This document shows positions 17,740 to 26,890 of a stretch of 64,000 bases of DNA, piece after piece. The notes below the pieces were generated by a model. It saw only the letters and a program-made list of their open reading frames with translations, searched no databases and was not told where the DNA came from. Source of the DNA: an uncultured Eubacteriales bacterium (GTDB lineage: Bacteria; Bacillota; Clostridia; Oscillospirales; Oscillospiraceae); the NCBI GenBank assembly GCA_900079765.1, contig LT599017.1:3067200-3131199 (forward strand), given 5' to 3'. Each line of letters starts with the position of its first letter. The stretch's first letter is position 1. The position numbers were made by a program, and so were the translations under genes.

Positions 17740-18927
17740 TTAGTGGTGGAACAGCCGCAGCCCCGTAAAGCACATGGCAATGCCGTATTTGTCGCAGCAG
17801 GCGATCACATGATCGTCCCGGATGGAGCCGCCAGGCTGGGCGATGTAGCTCACGCCGCTCCTGTGGGCCCGCTCGATGTTGTCCCCAAAGGGGAAAAAGG
17901 CGTCGGAGGCCAGGCACCCGCCCGTGAGCGCCGCCAGGTACGCCCGCTGCTCGCCCCTATCAAAGGGCTCAGGCCGGTCGGAGAAGAAGTGCTGCCACTT
18001 CCCGTCGTCCAGCACGTCGCCCCACTCCTCCGCCGAGAGGTAGAGGTCGATGGCGTTGTCTCGCTCGGCACGGGGCAGGTCGGGGCGGAAGGGCAGGCCC
18101 AGCACTCTGTCGTGCTGGCGCAGATGCCAGAGGTCGGCCTTGCCCCCCGCAAGGCGGGTGCAGTGGATGCGGGATTGCTGGCCCGCCCCCACGCCGATGG
18201 TCTGCCCGTCGCAGGCATAGGCAACGGAGTTGGACTGGGTGTACTTCAGGGTGATGAGGGCCACCAGCAGGTTCCGGGCCGCGTGGTCGGGGATATCCTT
18301 TCGCTCCGTGACCCGGTTGGCAAGAAGAGCCGCATCGATCTTCGCGTCGTTACGCCCCTGCCGGAAGGTCACGCCGAAGACCTGCTTGACCTCCTGAGCC
18401 TCCGGGGCATAGCCGGGATCGACCCGGACGATATTGTATTCGCCCCTGCGCTTGGTTTTGAGGATGTCCAGGGCATCCGGCGTGTAGCCGGGAGCGATGA
18501 TGCCATCGGACACCTCCCGCTGGATGAGCCGGGCGGTGGTGGCGTCGCAGACCTCGCTGAGGGCGATCCAGTCTCCGAAGGAGCTCATGCGGTCACTCCC
18601 CCGGGCCCGGGCATATGCGCAGGCAATGGGGGAGGCGTCCAGACCCTCGACGTCGTCCACAAAGCAGGCCCTCTTCAGTTTCTCCGGCAGAGGGAGCCCC
18701 AGGGCGGCGGAGGTGGGACTTACATGCTTAAAGGAGGAGGCGCAGGGAATGAGTGTGGCCTCCCGCACCTCCCGCACCAGCTGCCAGGAGTTGAGCGCGT
18801 CGAGGAAATTGATGTAGCCGGGGCGGCCATTGAGGATTTCAATGGGCAGCTCACCGCCTGAGGGCATATAGAGCTTTGCCGGTTTCTGGTTAGGGTTGCA
18901 GCCATATTTCAATTCAAACTCTTGCAT
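17740..18927 (-). CDS. Stand-alone AICAR transformylase (phosphoribosylaminoimidazolecarboxamide formyltransferase)
   Basis: 395 residues matching only the formyltransferase half of PurH, in the clostridial form that begins [20 protein letters not shown]. It transfers a formyl group from 10-formyl-THF to AICAR to give FAICAR. Recognisable parts are SFKHVSPTSAALG with the catalytic Lys-His pair and SVAYACDGQTIGVGAGQQSR. The usual N-terminal MGS-like IMP cyclohydrolase domain of PurH is absent. The gene just upstream carries a different, archaeal-type cyclohydrolase that would complete the pathway. The start ATG at 18927 overlaps that gene by 19 bases. Confidence 0.93.
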   Translation of the reverse strand: MQEFELKYGCNPNQKPAKLYMPSGGELPIEILNGRPGYINFLDALNSWQLVREVREATLIPCASSFKHVSPTSAALGLPLPEKLKRACFVDDVEGLDASPIACAYARARGSDRMSSFGDWIALSEVCDATTARLIQREVSDGIIAPGYTPDALDILKTKRRGEYNIVRVDPGYAPEAQEVKQVFGVTFRQGRNDAKIDAALLANRVTERKDIPDHAARNLLVALITLKYTQSNSVAYACDGQTIGVGAGQQSRIHCTRLAGGKADLWHLRQHDRVLGLPFRPDLPRAERDNAIDLYLSAEEWGDVLDDGKWQHFFSDRPEPFDRGEQRAYLAALTGGCLASDAFFPFGDNIERAHRSGVSYIAQPGGSIRDDHVIACCDKYGIAMCFTGLRLFHH

Positions 18928-20219
18928 ACTCTCTCCCCGTGCTTATTTAAAATGCGCGTCTCGCTCTCACCGGTCGCAAGGTCCGTATAGCGCACGTAGA
19001 GCGAGATTTTATTGTCCGCGTTGAGGCTATTCCATAAAAGCTTGGCCAGCGCGTCGGCGCTGCCGGGCACTGCTACCTCCACAGGCTCCCCCCGGAAACT
19101 GGGAAGGGGGTCCCCATCGGTGGCATAGGTGTGCAGGAGGTGGCCAACGCCGTTCCGGCCTGGGTACTCGAAGTACTGCCGCATGCAGGTCGAGCCCCGG
19201 TTGTCAGCGCTCTTGAGGATGGCGAGGCGGTAACTCCCGTCAGGCTCCATGAGGCCGGAGATGCGGGGAGTCCAGTTGGGGCCGTCAGGCTCAAAGGCGC
19301 GTGTGGACAAGGCCCCCTCAAAAGTTCCGCCCGAGAGGAGCTGGTCCCGGATGGTGTCGGTCTGGTCGCCGTTGGTAACAACAATCCGCTCCCCCACCTG
19401 ACGGACCGGGTGATAGATGATGAGGCTGGGATCGGTGAGTTTGGTCTCCTCGTGGGCCAAAGTACGGATGCCGTCTAAAGTCTCCGCGAAGACGCGGTTG
19501 CGGCTGTTCTCGCTGCGGCCCATAATAAAATAGGCGATCACTCCGTCCGCCCCATCGGGGCTCCTGCCCAGAAGGATGCCCCGGCCGGGGTAGGCGTTCT
19601 GGCGGAGGCAGTCTTCCAAAGAGCGCGCCTCCGCACTCAGGATTTTGCGACAGACCTTCTCTGCCGCCAGGGGCAGCAGAACCCACTCGGCCTGGCGCAT
19701 TACCCGCTCCTGCAAGAGCTCCGGCGTATCGCCGGGAAGCACTTCCACCGCCCTCTGGGCAATGATCTTCCCACCGTCGGGAATTTCGTTTACATAGTGG
19801 ACCGTGGCCCCCGTGACCTTAACCCCCTGAGCCAGTACGGCCTTATGGACCTTCAGCCCGTAATACCCCACACCGCAAAAGGCGGGAATGAGGGAGGGGT
19901 GGATGTTGATGATACGGCCATCGTACCGCCGGGTAATGTCCCCGCTGAGGATGCTCAGGAAACCCGCAAGTACAATAAGCTCCGCCCCCACCCGCTCCAG
20001 CGCGGCGGTCAGTTTCTCTTCAAAGGCGGCCCCGGGAGCAATCGTCAGCGTCTCTATCCCGGCAGCTCTTGCCCGCTCCAGGGCGTAGGCGTTGGCCCGG
20101 TTGGACACCACCAGGCGAATTTTCCCACTCTTTAAGTCGCCGCCAGCCTGGGCGTCAATGAGGGCCTGGAGATTGGTGCCGCCGCCCGAGACCAGCACGG
20201 CGATGGCCACCCGCCTCAC
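18909..20219 (-). CDS. purN: GAR formyltransferase fused to PurO-type IMP cyclohydrolase
   Basis: 436 residues with two enzymes in one chain. Residues 1-200 are PurN ([31 protein letters not shown], and the conserved His-Asp region near GATVHYV), which formylates GAR. Residues about 210-436 match the IMP_cyclohyd/PurO family first seen in archaea ([40 protein letters not shown]) and would close FAICAR to IMP. With the separate transformylase downstream this replaces bifunctional PurH. The start is GTG at 20219, overlapping the purM stop (GTGA). The PurN half is certain; the PurO half rests on motif recall. Confidence 0.92.
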   Translation of the reverse strand: MRRVAIAVLVSGGGTNLQALIDAQAGGDLKSGKIRLVVSNRANAYALERARAAGIETLTIAPGAAFEEKLTAALERVGAELIVLAGFLSILSGDITRRYDGRIINIHPSLIPAFCGVGYYGLKVHKAVLAQGVKVTGATVHYVNEIPDGGKIIAQRAVEVLPGDTPELLQERVMRQAEWVLLPLAAEKVCRKILSAEARSLEDCLRQNAYPGRGILLGRSPDGADGVIAYFIMGRSENSRNRVFAETLDGIRTLAHEETKLTDPSLIIYHPVRQVGERIVVTNGDQTDTIRDQLLSGGTFEGALSTRAFEPDGPNWTPRISGLMEPDGSYRLAILKSADNRGSTCMRQYFEYPGRNGVGHLLHTYATDGDPLPSFRGEPVEVAVPGSADALAKLLWNSLNADNKISLYVRYTDLATGESETRILNKHGERVCKSLN

Positions 20220-21244
20220 AGCAATACCCCCTCGCCGCTCACCACCCGGCCCAGAATATAGGCCTCCTCTCCCTGTTCCCGCAGGATGTCAAGGGCCAAA
20301 GGCGCGTCTTTTTCCGCCACGGTAACGGTCATGCCTACGCCCATGTTAAAGGTATTGAACATATCCCGCTGGGGGATACCGCCGGCCCTGGCAATCAGGG
20401 AAAAGATGGCCGGGGTCTCCACCCGCTCGATGCGGGCGGCGCAGCCCTGGGGCATGCTGCGGGGGATGTTCTCATAGAACCCGCCCCCTGTGATATGGGA
20501 GACCGACTTTACCGCCACGCGCTCCATCAGTGCAAGCATGGGCCTCACGTAGATTTTGGTGGGGGTGAGCAGCACCTCTCCCAGACTCATTCCACCCAGC
20601 TTGGCGTTAGGATCGGTCAGGTCGGTATGCTCCACGGCAAGAACCTTGCGCACCAGGGAGAACCCGTTGGAGTGCAACCCGCTGGAGGGCAGGGCCAGGA
20701 GGACGTCGCCGGGTTTCACCTTGCTCTTGTCCAGGAGCTTTGCTCTGTCCACCACGCCCACGGCAAAGCCCGCCAAGTCATACTCCTCCTCGGGGTAGAA
20801 TCCGGGCATCTCCGCCGTCTCTCCGCCGATCAGGGCCGCCCCGGACTGGACGCAGCCCTCGGCCACGCCGGCGACGATCCGGGCGATGCGCTCGGGGACA
20901 TTTTTCCCGCAGGCGATGTAGTCCAGGAAAAAGAGAGGTTTCGCCCCGCAGCAGAGCACGTCGTTGACGCACATGGCCACACAGTCGATCCCCACGGTGT
21001 CGTGTCTGTCCAGCAAAAAGGCAAGTTTCAGCTTGGTGCCCACGCCGTCAGTGCCAGAGACCAGCACGGGCCGCTCCATACCCTTTACGTCCAGCTCGAA
21101 CAGGCCTCCAAAGCCCCCCAGATCCCCCCCGGCACCGGGGGTTATGGTGCGGGCGATATGGCTGCGCATCAGCTCCACCGCCCGGTACCCGGCGGTGATG
21201 TCCACCCCGGCGGCGGCGTAGCACTCGGACTTGGAGTTATTCAT
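20216..21244 (-). CDS. purM: Phosphoribosylformylglycinamidine cyclo-ligase
   Basis: 342 residues, normal for AIR synthetase (step 5). [16 protein letters not shown] at the N-terminus, [15 protein letters not shown] in the ATP/substrate loop and [14 protein letters not shown] are family signatures. The start ATG at 21244 overlaps the purF stop (ATGA), and the stop overlaps the next start (GTGA): tight coupling on both sides. Confidence 0.97.
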   Translation of the reverse strand: MNNSKSECYAAAGVDITAGYRAVELMRSHIARTITPGAGGDLGGFGGLFELDVKGMERPVLVSGTDGVGTKLKLAFLLDRHDTVGIDCVAMCVNDVLCCGAKPLFFLDYIACGKNVPERIARIVAGVAEGCVQSGAALIGGETAEMPGFYPEEEYDLAGFAVGVVDRAKLLDKSKVKPGDVLLALPSSGLHSNGFSLVRKVLAVEHTDLTDPNAKLGGMSLGEVLLTPTKIYVRPMLALMERVAVKSVSHITGGGFYENIPRSMPQGCAARIERVETPAIFSLIARAGGIPQRDMFNTFNMGVGMTVTVAEKDAPLALDILREQGEEAYILGRVVSGEGVLL

Positions 21245-22680
21245 TCGGTCTCCTCACTTTCGGAAATCCTCTTCTCGAATTTGTTCTTCTCCGTGGCGGC
21301 GGGGAGCTCAGCGGGGTACTCCCCGCTGAAACACCCGGTGCAGTACCCCTTGCAGTTTCCCTCGGCGGCGATCTTCCTCGCGCTGTCCACGCTGAGATAG
21401 CCCAGGGAGTCCACGCCGATGATGCCGCGAATCTCCTCCAGACTGTGGTTGCAGGCGATGAGCCCCTCACGGGAGTCGATGTCCGTACCGAAGTAGCAGG
21501 GGTTTAAAAAGGGCGGCGCCGAGATGCGCAGGTGTATCTCCCTTGCCCCCGCGTCCCTCACCAGCCGGACAAGCCGTGCGCTGGTGGTACCCCGGACGAT
21601 GGAGTCGTCGATGAGGACCACCCGTTTCCCCGCCAGGGTGGAGGAGACGGTGTTGAGCTTGATGTGCACCTTGTCCTCCCGGTTGCTCTGGCCGGGAGCG
21701 ATGAAGGTGCGTCCGATGTATTTATTTTTAATGAGCCCGATGCCGTAGGGGATGCCGGACTGGCGGGCGTACCCCACCGCCGCGTCGATGCCGGAGTCGG
21801 GCACGCCCACAACCACGTCGGCCTGCACGGGGTGCTCCAGGGCCAGGAACGCCCCCGCCCGCAGCCGGGCCGAGTGGACCGAGCACCCCTCCACCACCGA
21901 GTCTGGCCGGGAGAAGTAGATGTACTCAAAAACGCACAGCCCCTCCGGGGCCTTATTACAGTGGTCCTCAATGGCCCGCACTCCGGCCTTGGTGAAGACC
22001 ACGATCTCGCCGGGCTTAATATCCCGGATAAACTTCGCTCCCACCGTATCCAGCGCGCAGCTCTCGGAGGCCACCACGTAGCTCCCGTCGGCACACTGCC
22101 CGTAGCACAGGGGCCGGAACCCGTTCTCGTCCCGGACGGCAATCAGCTTGGAGGGGGACATGACCACCAGGGAGTAGGCCCCCTTGATCTTGTGCATAGC
22201 CCGGTTGACTGCCTCCTCGATGGAGGGAGAGGTGAGCCGTTCCTTGGTAATGAGGTAGGAGATGACCTCGGTGTCCGACGTGGTATGGAAGATGGAGCCG
22301 CCCAACTCCAGCTCCTTGCGCAGCTCCAGGGAGTTGGTGATGTTGCCGTTGTGGGCCAAGGCCATTCGGCCCTTGATGTGGTTGACCACGATGGGCTGAG
22401 AGTTGAGCCTGTCGCCGCTGCCGGTGGTACCGTACCGCACATGGCCCACCACCATGTTCCCCTCCCCCAGCTCGTCGATGACCCGGGGTGTAAACACATC
22501 CTCCACCAGCCCCGTGTCCTTGTACGCCCGGAAGAGTCCGTCGTCGTTAACGACGATGCCGCAGCTCTCCTGCCCCCGGTGCTGGAGGGCAAAGAGGCCG
22601 TAGTACGCCGTGGCCGCCAGCCTGCCCCTCTGGGGGGAGAAAACACCGAAGACCCCGCACTCCTCCCGCAGCGTACCCAT
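21241..22680 (-). CDS. purF: Amidophosphoribosyltransferase
   Basis: 479 residues from ATG 22680. The frame is open further upstream, but that extension would lie within purC and has no family similarity. The mature enzyme's usual nucleophile is seen in [14 protein letters not shown], where Cys follows a short propeptide. The glutaminase part has HRGQESCGI, and the PRPP-binding loop is [14 protein letters not shown]. The C-terminus has Cys residues in CFSGEYP, as in the iron-sulfur type of Bacillus. It makes phosphoribosylamine, the committed step. Its start overlaps the purC stop by one base (TGATG). Confidence 0.97.
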   Translation of the reverse strand: MGTLREECGVFGVFSPQRGRLAATAYYGLFALQHRGQESCGIVVNDDGLFRAYKDTGLVEDVFTPRVIDELGEGNMVVGHVRYGTTGSGDRLNSQPIVVNHIKGRMALAHNGNITNSLELRKELELGGSIFHTTSDTEVISYLITKERLTSPSIEEAVNRAMHKIKGAYSLVVMSPSKLIAVRDENGFRPLCYGQCADGSYVVASESCALDTVGAKFIRDIKPGEIVVFTKAGVRAIEDHCNKAPEGLCVFEYIYFSRPDSVVEGCSVHSARLRAGAFLALEHPVQADVVVGVPDSGIDAAVGYARQSGIPYGIGLIKNKYIGRTFIAPGQSNREDKVHIKLNTVSSTLAGKRVVLIDDSIVRGTTSARLVRLVRDAGAREIHLRISAPPFLNPCYFGTDIDSREGLIACNHSLEEIRGIIGVDSLGYLSVDSARKIAAEGNCKGYCTGCFSGEYPAELPAATEKNKFEKRISESEETE

Positions 22681-23396
22681 CACTGCCCGTCCCCCGTCAG
22701 GCGGCGCAGCATCTCCTGGTACGCCTCCTCCACGCCGCCCAGGTCCCGGCGGAAACGGTCCTTGTCCAGCTTTGCGCCGGTGGTGCTGTCCCAAAACCGG
22801 CAGGTATCGGGGCTTATCTCGTCGGCAAGGACGATTTCTCCCTCCGCCGTCCTGCCAAACTCCAGCTTGAAGTCCACCAGCGTCACGTTCCGCCGGGCGA
22901 AGAATTCCTTGAGGAACTTGTTCACCGTGAGGGCCATGTCCTCGATTTGGTCTATTTCCTCCTGAGTGGCAAGGCCCAGAGCCAGGGCGTGGCTGGTGTT
23001 GAGCAAGGGGTCGTCCAGGTCGTCGTTCTTATAGGAAAATTCGACGGTGGGTAGCGCGAAGACGATGCCCTCGGCCACGCCGTACCGCTTGGCGAAGGAC
23101 CCGGCGGAGCGGTTGCGGACGATGACCTCCAGGGGGATGATGGCGACCTTCTTAACCAGGGTCTCCCGCTCGGAGAGCTCCTCGAGGAAATGGGTGGCAA
23201 CACCCTCCCTTTCCAGCATAGCCATGAGGAGGTTGGTCATCTTGTTATTGATACTCCCCTTCCCGGTGATGGTGCCCTTCTTCGCGCCGTTGAAGGCGGT
23301 GGCATCATCCTTGTAGGAGACGATGACCTTCCCGGGATTGCTGGTGGCATAGACCTTTTTCGCTTTACCCTCGTAGAGCTGTACCGTCTTTTCCAT
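22680..23396 (-). CDS. purC: SAICAR synthetase
   Basis: 238 residues; ligates aspartate to CAIR (step 7). The N-terminus [12 protein letters not shown] is the family signature. [21 protein letters not shown] and the C-terminal [15 protein letters not shown] are the nucleotide and substrate regions. It lies 16 bases after purE and overlaps purF by one base. Confidence 0.97.
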   Translation of the reverse strand: MEKTVQLYEGKAKKVYATSNPGKVIVSYKDDATAFNGAKKGTITGKGSINNKMTNLLMAMLEREGVATHFLEELSERETLVKKVAIIPLEVIVRNRSAGSFAKRYGVAEGIVFALPTVEFSYKNDDLDDPLLNTSHALALGLATQEEIDQIEDMALTVNKFLKEFFARRNVTLVDFKLEFGRTAEGEIVLADEISPDTCRFWDSTTGAKLDKDRFRRDLGGVEEAYQEMLRRLTGDGQ

Positions 23397-23412
23397 CGTG
23401 AAATCCTCTCCC

Positions 23413-23907
23413 TTAGTTGTTGTAGGCTTTTTCTATGGTCCTGTTTTTCTCCATAACCTGAGCGGAGGCGGCTTTTCGGGCAGTTTCCAATTTATCGGCC
23501 AGCTCCGGCTCGGTGATTGCCAGCAGCTCAATAGACAGCAAGGCGGCATTGACGGCCCCATCAATAGCCACCGTCGCCACCGGGATTCCGGCGGGCATCT
23601 GGACCGTTGAAAGTAGCGCGTCAATGCCGTCTAAATTACTGCTCTTGATGGGGAGGCCGATGACAGGCAGCGTGGTGTTGGCTGCAATGGCCCCGGCGAG
23701 ATGGGCCGCCTTTCCGGCGGCGGCGATGATGGCCCCAAAGCCCTGGCTCCGGGCGCTCTGTGCGAAAACACGGGCCTCCTCCGGGGTACGGTGGGCGGAG
23801 TACACGTGCACCTCGAAGGGTACGCCATACTCCCGCAGGGTCTGCACCGCCTTGTCCACCACGGGGCGGTCACTGTCACTGCCCATAATAATTCCGATCT
23901 TCTTCAT
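23413..23907 (-). CDS. purE: N5-carboxyaminoimidazole ribonucleotide mutase
   Basis: 164 residues, class I PurE size. [16 protein letters not shown] (8-14), SAHRTPEEA with the catalytic His, and AGKAAHLAG / GLPIKSS match the class. There is no purK in the operon. Either carboxylation of AIR is served elsewhere, or high CO2 in an anaerobic gut setting makes it dispensable (inference). It is the first gene of the purine operon, with ribosome binding site AGGAGGG. It is separated from its promoter by a ZTP riboswitch and terminator. Confidence 0.96.
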   Translation of the reverse strand: MKKIGIIMGSDSDRPVVDKAVQTLREYGVPFEVHVYSAHRTPEEARVFAQSARSQGFGAIIAAAGKAAHLAGAIAANTTLPVIGLPIKSSNLDGIDALLSTVQMPAGIPVATVAIDGAVNAALLSIELLAITEPELADKLETARKAASAQVMEKNRTIEKAYNN

Positions 23908-23929
23908 AATTTCCCTCCTTTTTTTATTT

Positions 23930-23973
23930 TAATAAACAAAAATGGGCAGTCCTACCCCATGGTAGGACTGCCC
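23930..23973 (-). terminator. Riboswitch expression-platform terminator before purE
   Basis: On the minus strand a 13-bp stem GGGCAGTCCTACC / GGTAGGACTGCCC with a 4-base loop (23973-23944) is followed by ATTTTTGTTTATT. Its left arm starts with the GGGCA that ends the ZTP aptamer, so aptamer and terminator compete. Confidence 0.9.
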
Positions 23974-24048
23974 AGACGGTCGGCATTTCTGTCCAGGCCC
24001 TTGCTCCCCTGTGGTACTCCACAATCATCCGTCAGTCGCAAAAACCTA
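23967..24048 (-). promoter_or_regulatory. ZTP (pfl motif) riboswitch
   Basis: The minus-strand leader has, in order, GCGACTGACGGA, a GTGGAGTACCAC hairpin, GGGGAGC, and after a variable linker GCCGACCGTCTGGGCA. These are the conserved blocks of the ZTP/pfl aptamer, which binds the AICAR derivatives ZMP and ZTP. ZMP accumulates when 10-formyl-THF is short. Ligand binding would free the terminator arm and allow read-through into purE and the operon. Blocks recognised from memory; no covariance search was run. Confidence 0.9.
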
Positions 24049-24055
24049 TATCTGA

Positions 24056-24084
24056 ATCATACCGAATCCGCCCATTCCTGTCAA
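24056..24084 (-). promoter_or_regulatory. Promoter of the purine operon
   Basis: Minus strand TTGACA (24084-24079), a 17-bp spacer, TATGAT (24061-24056). The start point would fall near 24049, at the first base of the riboswitch. Confidence 0.85.
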
Positions 24085-24183
24085 GAATCCAACCTCCTCA
24101 TTATGAACATTTTACCGTAGAAAAATTGGTTTTTAACCCGTTTCCCCTTGTGCATTTTCACTTTTAAAGTTTGAAAGCCCGCC

Positions 24184-25530
24184 TCACGATTTTTGAGCTT
24201 TTGCGCTCCAGAGCGCGTCGGCTACAGGGGCCCAGGATTGAGCGGGCCCTTCACACTTGGCGGCCAGATCCCGGACCTCCTCGGGGTTCTGGAGGTCTGT
24301 GGAGTGGGCACTGGAGGACTCCACCGCGCCGACAAGCGCCTCCGGGTTATCCAGCAGCGGGCAAGGGCGCAGGTGGTTGCCGTTCCAGGGCTGCCCGGCC
24401 TGGTAGGCCTTGAAGAGGGGGCCTTGCAGGGCCTCCAGCAGAGTCCTTTCCCGGATGTTGGAGTCGGAGTAGTGGATGAAGGCGCAGGGCTCACAGTCTC
24501 CGTTGGCGTTGATATGTAAATACACCCGCCCGCCGGCAAGGCAGCCCCGGGAGTACTCGCCGTCGTTCCAGAAGTCCAGGGTGAAGATGGGCTTGGTCTC
24601 CCGGAATTTGCGGATCTGCTGATACATGAATTTTCTCTGCTCGGGGGAGACCATCAGCTCAGGCACCGCCTCCTTGCCCACGGGCATGTAGGTGAAGAAC
24701 CAGCAGAATCGGGCGCCCCAGGCGATCATCTGATCAAAGTAGGCCTCGCTGCCGATCATCTCAGTGTTCTTGCTGGTGTAGCAGCAGGAGATGCCGAAAG
24801 GCAGTCTCTTCTCCCGCAGGATGGCCATAGCCCGCTCCACCTTGGCGAAGGTGCCCTCCCCTCGGCGGAAGTCGGTGTCGGTCTCAAAACCCTCCACACT
24901 GATGGCGGGGATAAAATTCTTCACCCGCAGCATCTCATCGGCAAAGGCTTCGTCGATGAGGGTGCCGTTGGTGAAAGCGGTAAACTGGCAGTCCGGGTGG
25001 GCCTCGCACAGACGGATCAGGTCCTTTTTTCGCACCAGCGGCTCCCCGCCGGAGTAGAGGAACATATAGGTGCCCAGGGCGTTCGCCTGGGTGATGATGG
25101 AGTCCAGCTCCTCATAGCTCATGTTCAGCCGGTCCCCATACTCGGCGGCCCAGCAGCCGGTACAGTGCAGGTTACAGGCGGATGTGGGGTCCATAAGGAT
25201 GGCCCAGGGGACATTGCAGCCGTATTTCTCCCGGCTCTCGGCCTGCTTTTTCATCCCGGCCAGGCTGGCGTTGACGAAGAAGTTGCGCACCGTGGCCTTC
25301 AGCACCTCGTGGTCCACCTCCTCGCAGAGCTTAACCACAAACTTATTCCAGGTGTTCTCCGGGTCGGCGGCAATAGGGCGCACCGTCGCGATCTGCGAAG
25401 CATGCTCCCCACTCACGTCGAAGCGCTCTGCCCAGTCCACCAGCTTAGAGAAGTTTTTCCGCGGGTCCTTCAGCGTGTAATCCAGCGCCAGGTCCAGCGC
25501 TCCTGCCTGCACTTTGTCGAGTAACTTCAT
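24184..25530 (-). CDS. Radical SAM protein with SPASM-like C-terminus
   Basis: 448 residues. Cys119, Cys123 and Cys126 in CNLHCTGCW bind the radical SAM 4Fe-4S cluster. YSGGEPL is the GGE motif and ISVEGFE a later barrel strand. The C-terminal part has further Cys (SRGCLAGGRVYLHINANGDCEPCAF and RPCPLLDNP) that could hold an auxiliary cluster. The first 100 residues are a helical region without a family I can name. The ribosome binding site is AAAGGAG. It is the last gene of a cluster of small membrane proteins whose promoter carries the OmpR-type operator at 26831-26859. The substrate is unknown. A link to lipid or envelope chemistry is inferred only from context. Confidence 0.85.
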   Translation of the reverse strand: MKLLDKVQAGALDLALDYTLKDPRKNFSKLVDWAERFDVSGEHASQIATVRPIAADPENTWNKFVVKLCEEVDHEVLKATVRNFFVNASLAGMKKQAESREKYGCNVPWAILMDPTSACNLHCTGCWAAEYGDRLNMSYEELDSIITQANALGTYMFLYSGGEPLVRKKDLIRLCEAHPDCQFTAFTNGTLIDEAFADEMLRVKNFIPAISVEGFETDTDFRRGEGTFAKVERAMAILREKRLPFGISCCYTSKNTEMIGSEAYFDQMIAWGARFCWFFTYMPVGKEAVPELMVSPEQRKFMYQQIRKFRETKPIFTLDFWNDGEYSRGCLAGGRVYLHINANGDCEPCAFIHYSDSNIRERTLLEALQGPLFKAYQAGQPWNGNHLRPCPLLDNPEALVGAVESSSAHSTDLQNPEEVRDLAAKCEGPAQSWAPVADALWSAKAQKS

Positions 25531-25570
25531 TTCTTTCTCCTTTATATTTGTTTATCGCCCAAACTTTGGC

Positions 25571-25672
25571 TTAGACCGGCCGATCCCGGTTCCTGCACAG
25601 CACAGCGGATACAACTCCCGCCCCGGCAAGCAGTGCAGCAATTAGGGCGCCGATCACGATTTTTCTTTCCAT
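25571..25672 (-). CDS. Small single-pass membrane protein (33 residues)
   Basis: A 33-codon frame starting ATG at 25672 with AAGGAG eight bases before it. After MERK comes one hydrophobic stretch of about 20 residues (IVIGALIAALLAGAGVVSAV) and then a basic tail CRNRDRPV. It sits 15 bases after the 176-residue gene and 41 bases before the radical SAM gene, on the same strand. The strong ribosome binding site and placement support a real gene; function unknown. Confidence 0.65.
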   Translation of the reverse strand: MERKIVIGALIAALLAGAGVVSAVLCRNRDRPV

Positions 25673-25686
25673 GGAGATTTCTCCTT

Positions 25687-26217
25687 TTAATTTCCGAGCA
25701 GAGCGTTGGCCCGCTCGCATAGTTCGTATACCTCGTCGCGCTTTTTTTCAATCAGCGGGTCGACGACGGCTGCCTTTTTCATGTAGGTCGCATTGTAAAG
25801 AAAGTACGGAAGGGCCCAGCCCACGAAACCCGGGATTGCCAGCACGACGCCGAATACGGCGAGCCCTCCGAGGTAGGCGAAGGTGGCCCCGGCCAGGAAG
25901 GCAGTCCCCAACAGGCCGACGATCAGGGCCATCGTAATCGCGTTGGCGGCCTTCGACCGCTCCATGCCGGTGATTTCAGCGGCGCAGGCATCGAACTGGC
26001 GCTGCAGACGGGTGAGCTCCGCCTTGTTGCGTATCTTCCTATCGCGCTTAAAACGCATGGTAACGTCCCTAACACCGGCCTGAGGTGTGGACACACTCTC
26101 AAGCATCCAGCCAAAATTCTGATACCCGTCCGCATACATGGCCTCCATATCGCGGTTTACCGTGAAGTTTGCGTACTCGTAGCCAATAAAGCCGCCGGGC
26201 CTGGTCACTTCGCTCAT
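25687..26217 (-). CDS. Conserved hypothetical protein with two central membrane segments
   Basis: 176 residues. The first 60 are a soluble head (RPGGFIGYEYANFTVNRDMEAMYADGYQNFGW) with the look of a lipid- or membrane-facing domain. A short helix with Arg/Glu/Gln follows (RLQRQFDACAAEI), then two adjacent membrane segments (about 93-140) and a charged C-terminal helix on the same side as the N-terminus. I cannot name the family. The start overlaps the stop of the 64-residue gene (ATGA), so its level is tied to that gene. Confidence 0.75.
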   Translation of the reverse strand: MSEVTRPGGFIGYEYANFTVNRDMEAMYADGYQNFGWMLESVSTPQAGVRDVTMRFKRDRKIRNKAELTRLQRQFDACAAEITGMERSKAANAITMALIVGLLGTAFLAGATFAYLGGLAVFGVVLAIPGFVGWALPYFLYNATYMKKAAVVDPLIEKKRDEVYELCERANALLGN

Positions 26218-26408
26218 TCTTCCCTACGCTCCTCTCCGTCGTCCGGCGTCAGGAACGCCTTGACGAACTTATGCTCGATCTTTTTGTAACCGTTGACCGC
26301 TCCGTCCTCTATTTTTTGGTAGACCCCAACTACCCCGGCTTCTATGGCTTTGTAGCCGGAAACGACGGCCTTTTCGATTTTCATGTTCGCTTTCATAAAC
26401 TTGTTCAT
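26214..26408 (-). CDS. Small amphipathic repeat protein (64 residues)
   Basis: 64 residues from ATG 26408, two bases after the stop of the previous gene; AAGGGG lies upstream inside that gene. It contains two near repeats, VVSGYKAIEAGVVGVYQKIE and GAVNGYKKIEHKFVKAFL. Both follow the pattern V-x-GYK-x-IE, suggesting an amphipathic helix that lies along a membrane or binds the neighbouring proteins. The frame is open upstream to 26711, but that part lies across the previous gene and was excluded. Function unknown. Confidence 0.7.
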   Translation of the reverse strand: MNKFMKANMKIEKAVVSGYKAIEAGVVGVYQKIEDGAVNGYKKIEHKFVKAFLTPDDGEERREE

Positions 26409-26410
26409 TG

Positions 26411-26779
26411 TTACTTCAGCCCCTTTACCAGCGGAATAAGGGAGAGCAACAGGGCAATGCCCACGATGCCGACGATGATACCGGGTACCAGGCTGCTCCA
26501 CACCATGACCAGGCACATGCCCACGCCCAGCAGAAGGGCGCCGACAACGCCGAGAAGAGCAGTTGCGACGGTTTTTCCCGACATATGGATGGGCGCTTTG
26601 TTCTCCATTTTGCGCCAGACCGCTACCGTAATCAGAAAAATCACAAGGCCAATGCACCCCATGACTACGCCTGGCTGAAAGGCGTTCCACTCCGGCAGCA
26701 GGCACATACACATGCCGACAGCGGTGAAGATGCCTCCGATGCTCCCTAAGATCATTGCAACAAAATTGCTTTTTTTCAT
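26411..26779 (-). CDS. Small polytopic membrane protein (122 residues)
   Basis: 122 residues with four hydrophobic segments arranged as two similar halves. SIGGIFTAVGMCMCLLPEW near the start resembles VVGALLLGVGMCLVMVWSS in the second half, and each half continues VxxGxIGI. This looks like an internal duplication of a two-helix unit. The ribosome binding site is AAGGAGAGG. It is the first gene of the operon that runs to the radical SAM gene and lies directly behind the operator at 26831-26859. Family not named by me; function unknown. Confidence 0.75.
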   Translation of the reverse strand: MKKSNFVAMILGSIGGIFTAVGMCMCLLPEWNAFQPGVVMGCIGLVIFLITVAVWRKMENKAPIHMSGKTVATALLGVVGALLLGVGMCLVMVWSSLVPGIIVGIVGIALLLSLIPLVKGLK

Positions 26780-26815
26780 GTCTATTTCCTCTCCTTAAAG
26801 TGATTTTGTGCCTTT

Positions 26816-26859
26816 ACTCTACCTTCTAAATATTTGAGAATTGCTTGAAACCTGTTTGA
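26816..26859 (-). promoter_or_regulatory. Three-repeat OmpR-type operator and promoter, site 1
   Basis: Read on the minus strand, TCAAACA (26859-26853), TCAAGCA (26848-26842) and TCAAATA (26837-26831) are exactly 11 bp apart. Nine bases later comes the -10 TAGAGT (26821-26816). No -35 is present; the repeats take its place. It drives the small membrane protein-radical SAM operon. Sites 2 and 3 have the same geometry. Confidence 0.75.
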
Positions 26860-26890
26860 GAAATATTAAAAAAGCCGGTACTCAGTATAT

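Noticed and set aside
16957-18861. Long plus-strand frame opposite purD and the AICAR transformylase
   Set aside because: Shadow of two recognised purine genes; composition Gly/His/Pro-rich without motifs.
22681-22794. Upstream extension of purF
   Set aside because: The 38 extra codons lie inside purC. The family's propeptide-Cys start (MGTLREEC) begins at 22680 with a one-base overlap.
23930-24084. Guanine or adenine (purine) riboswitch
   Set aside because: The purine-aptamer core blocks are absent; the blocks present are those of the ZTP/pfl motif.
26409-26711. Upstream extension of the 64-residue protein
   Set aside because: It lies across the 122-residue membrane protein gene. ATG 26408 follows that gene's stop directly.
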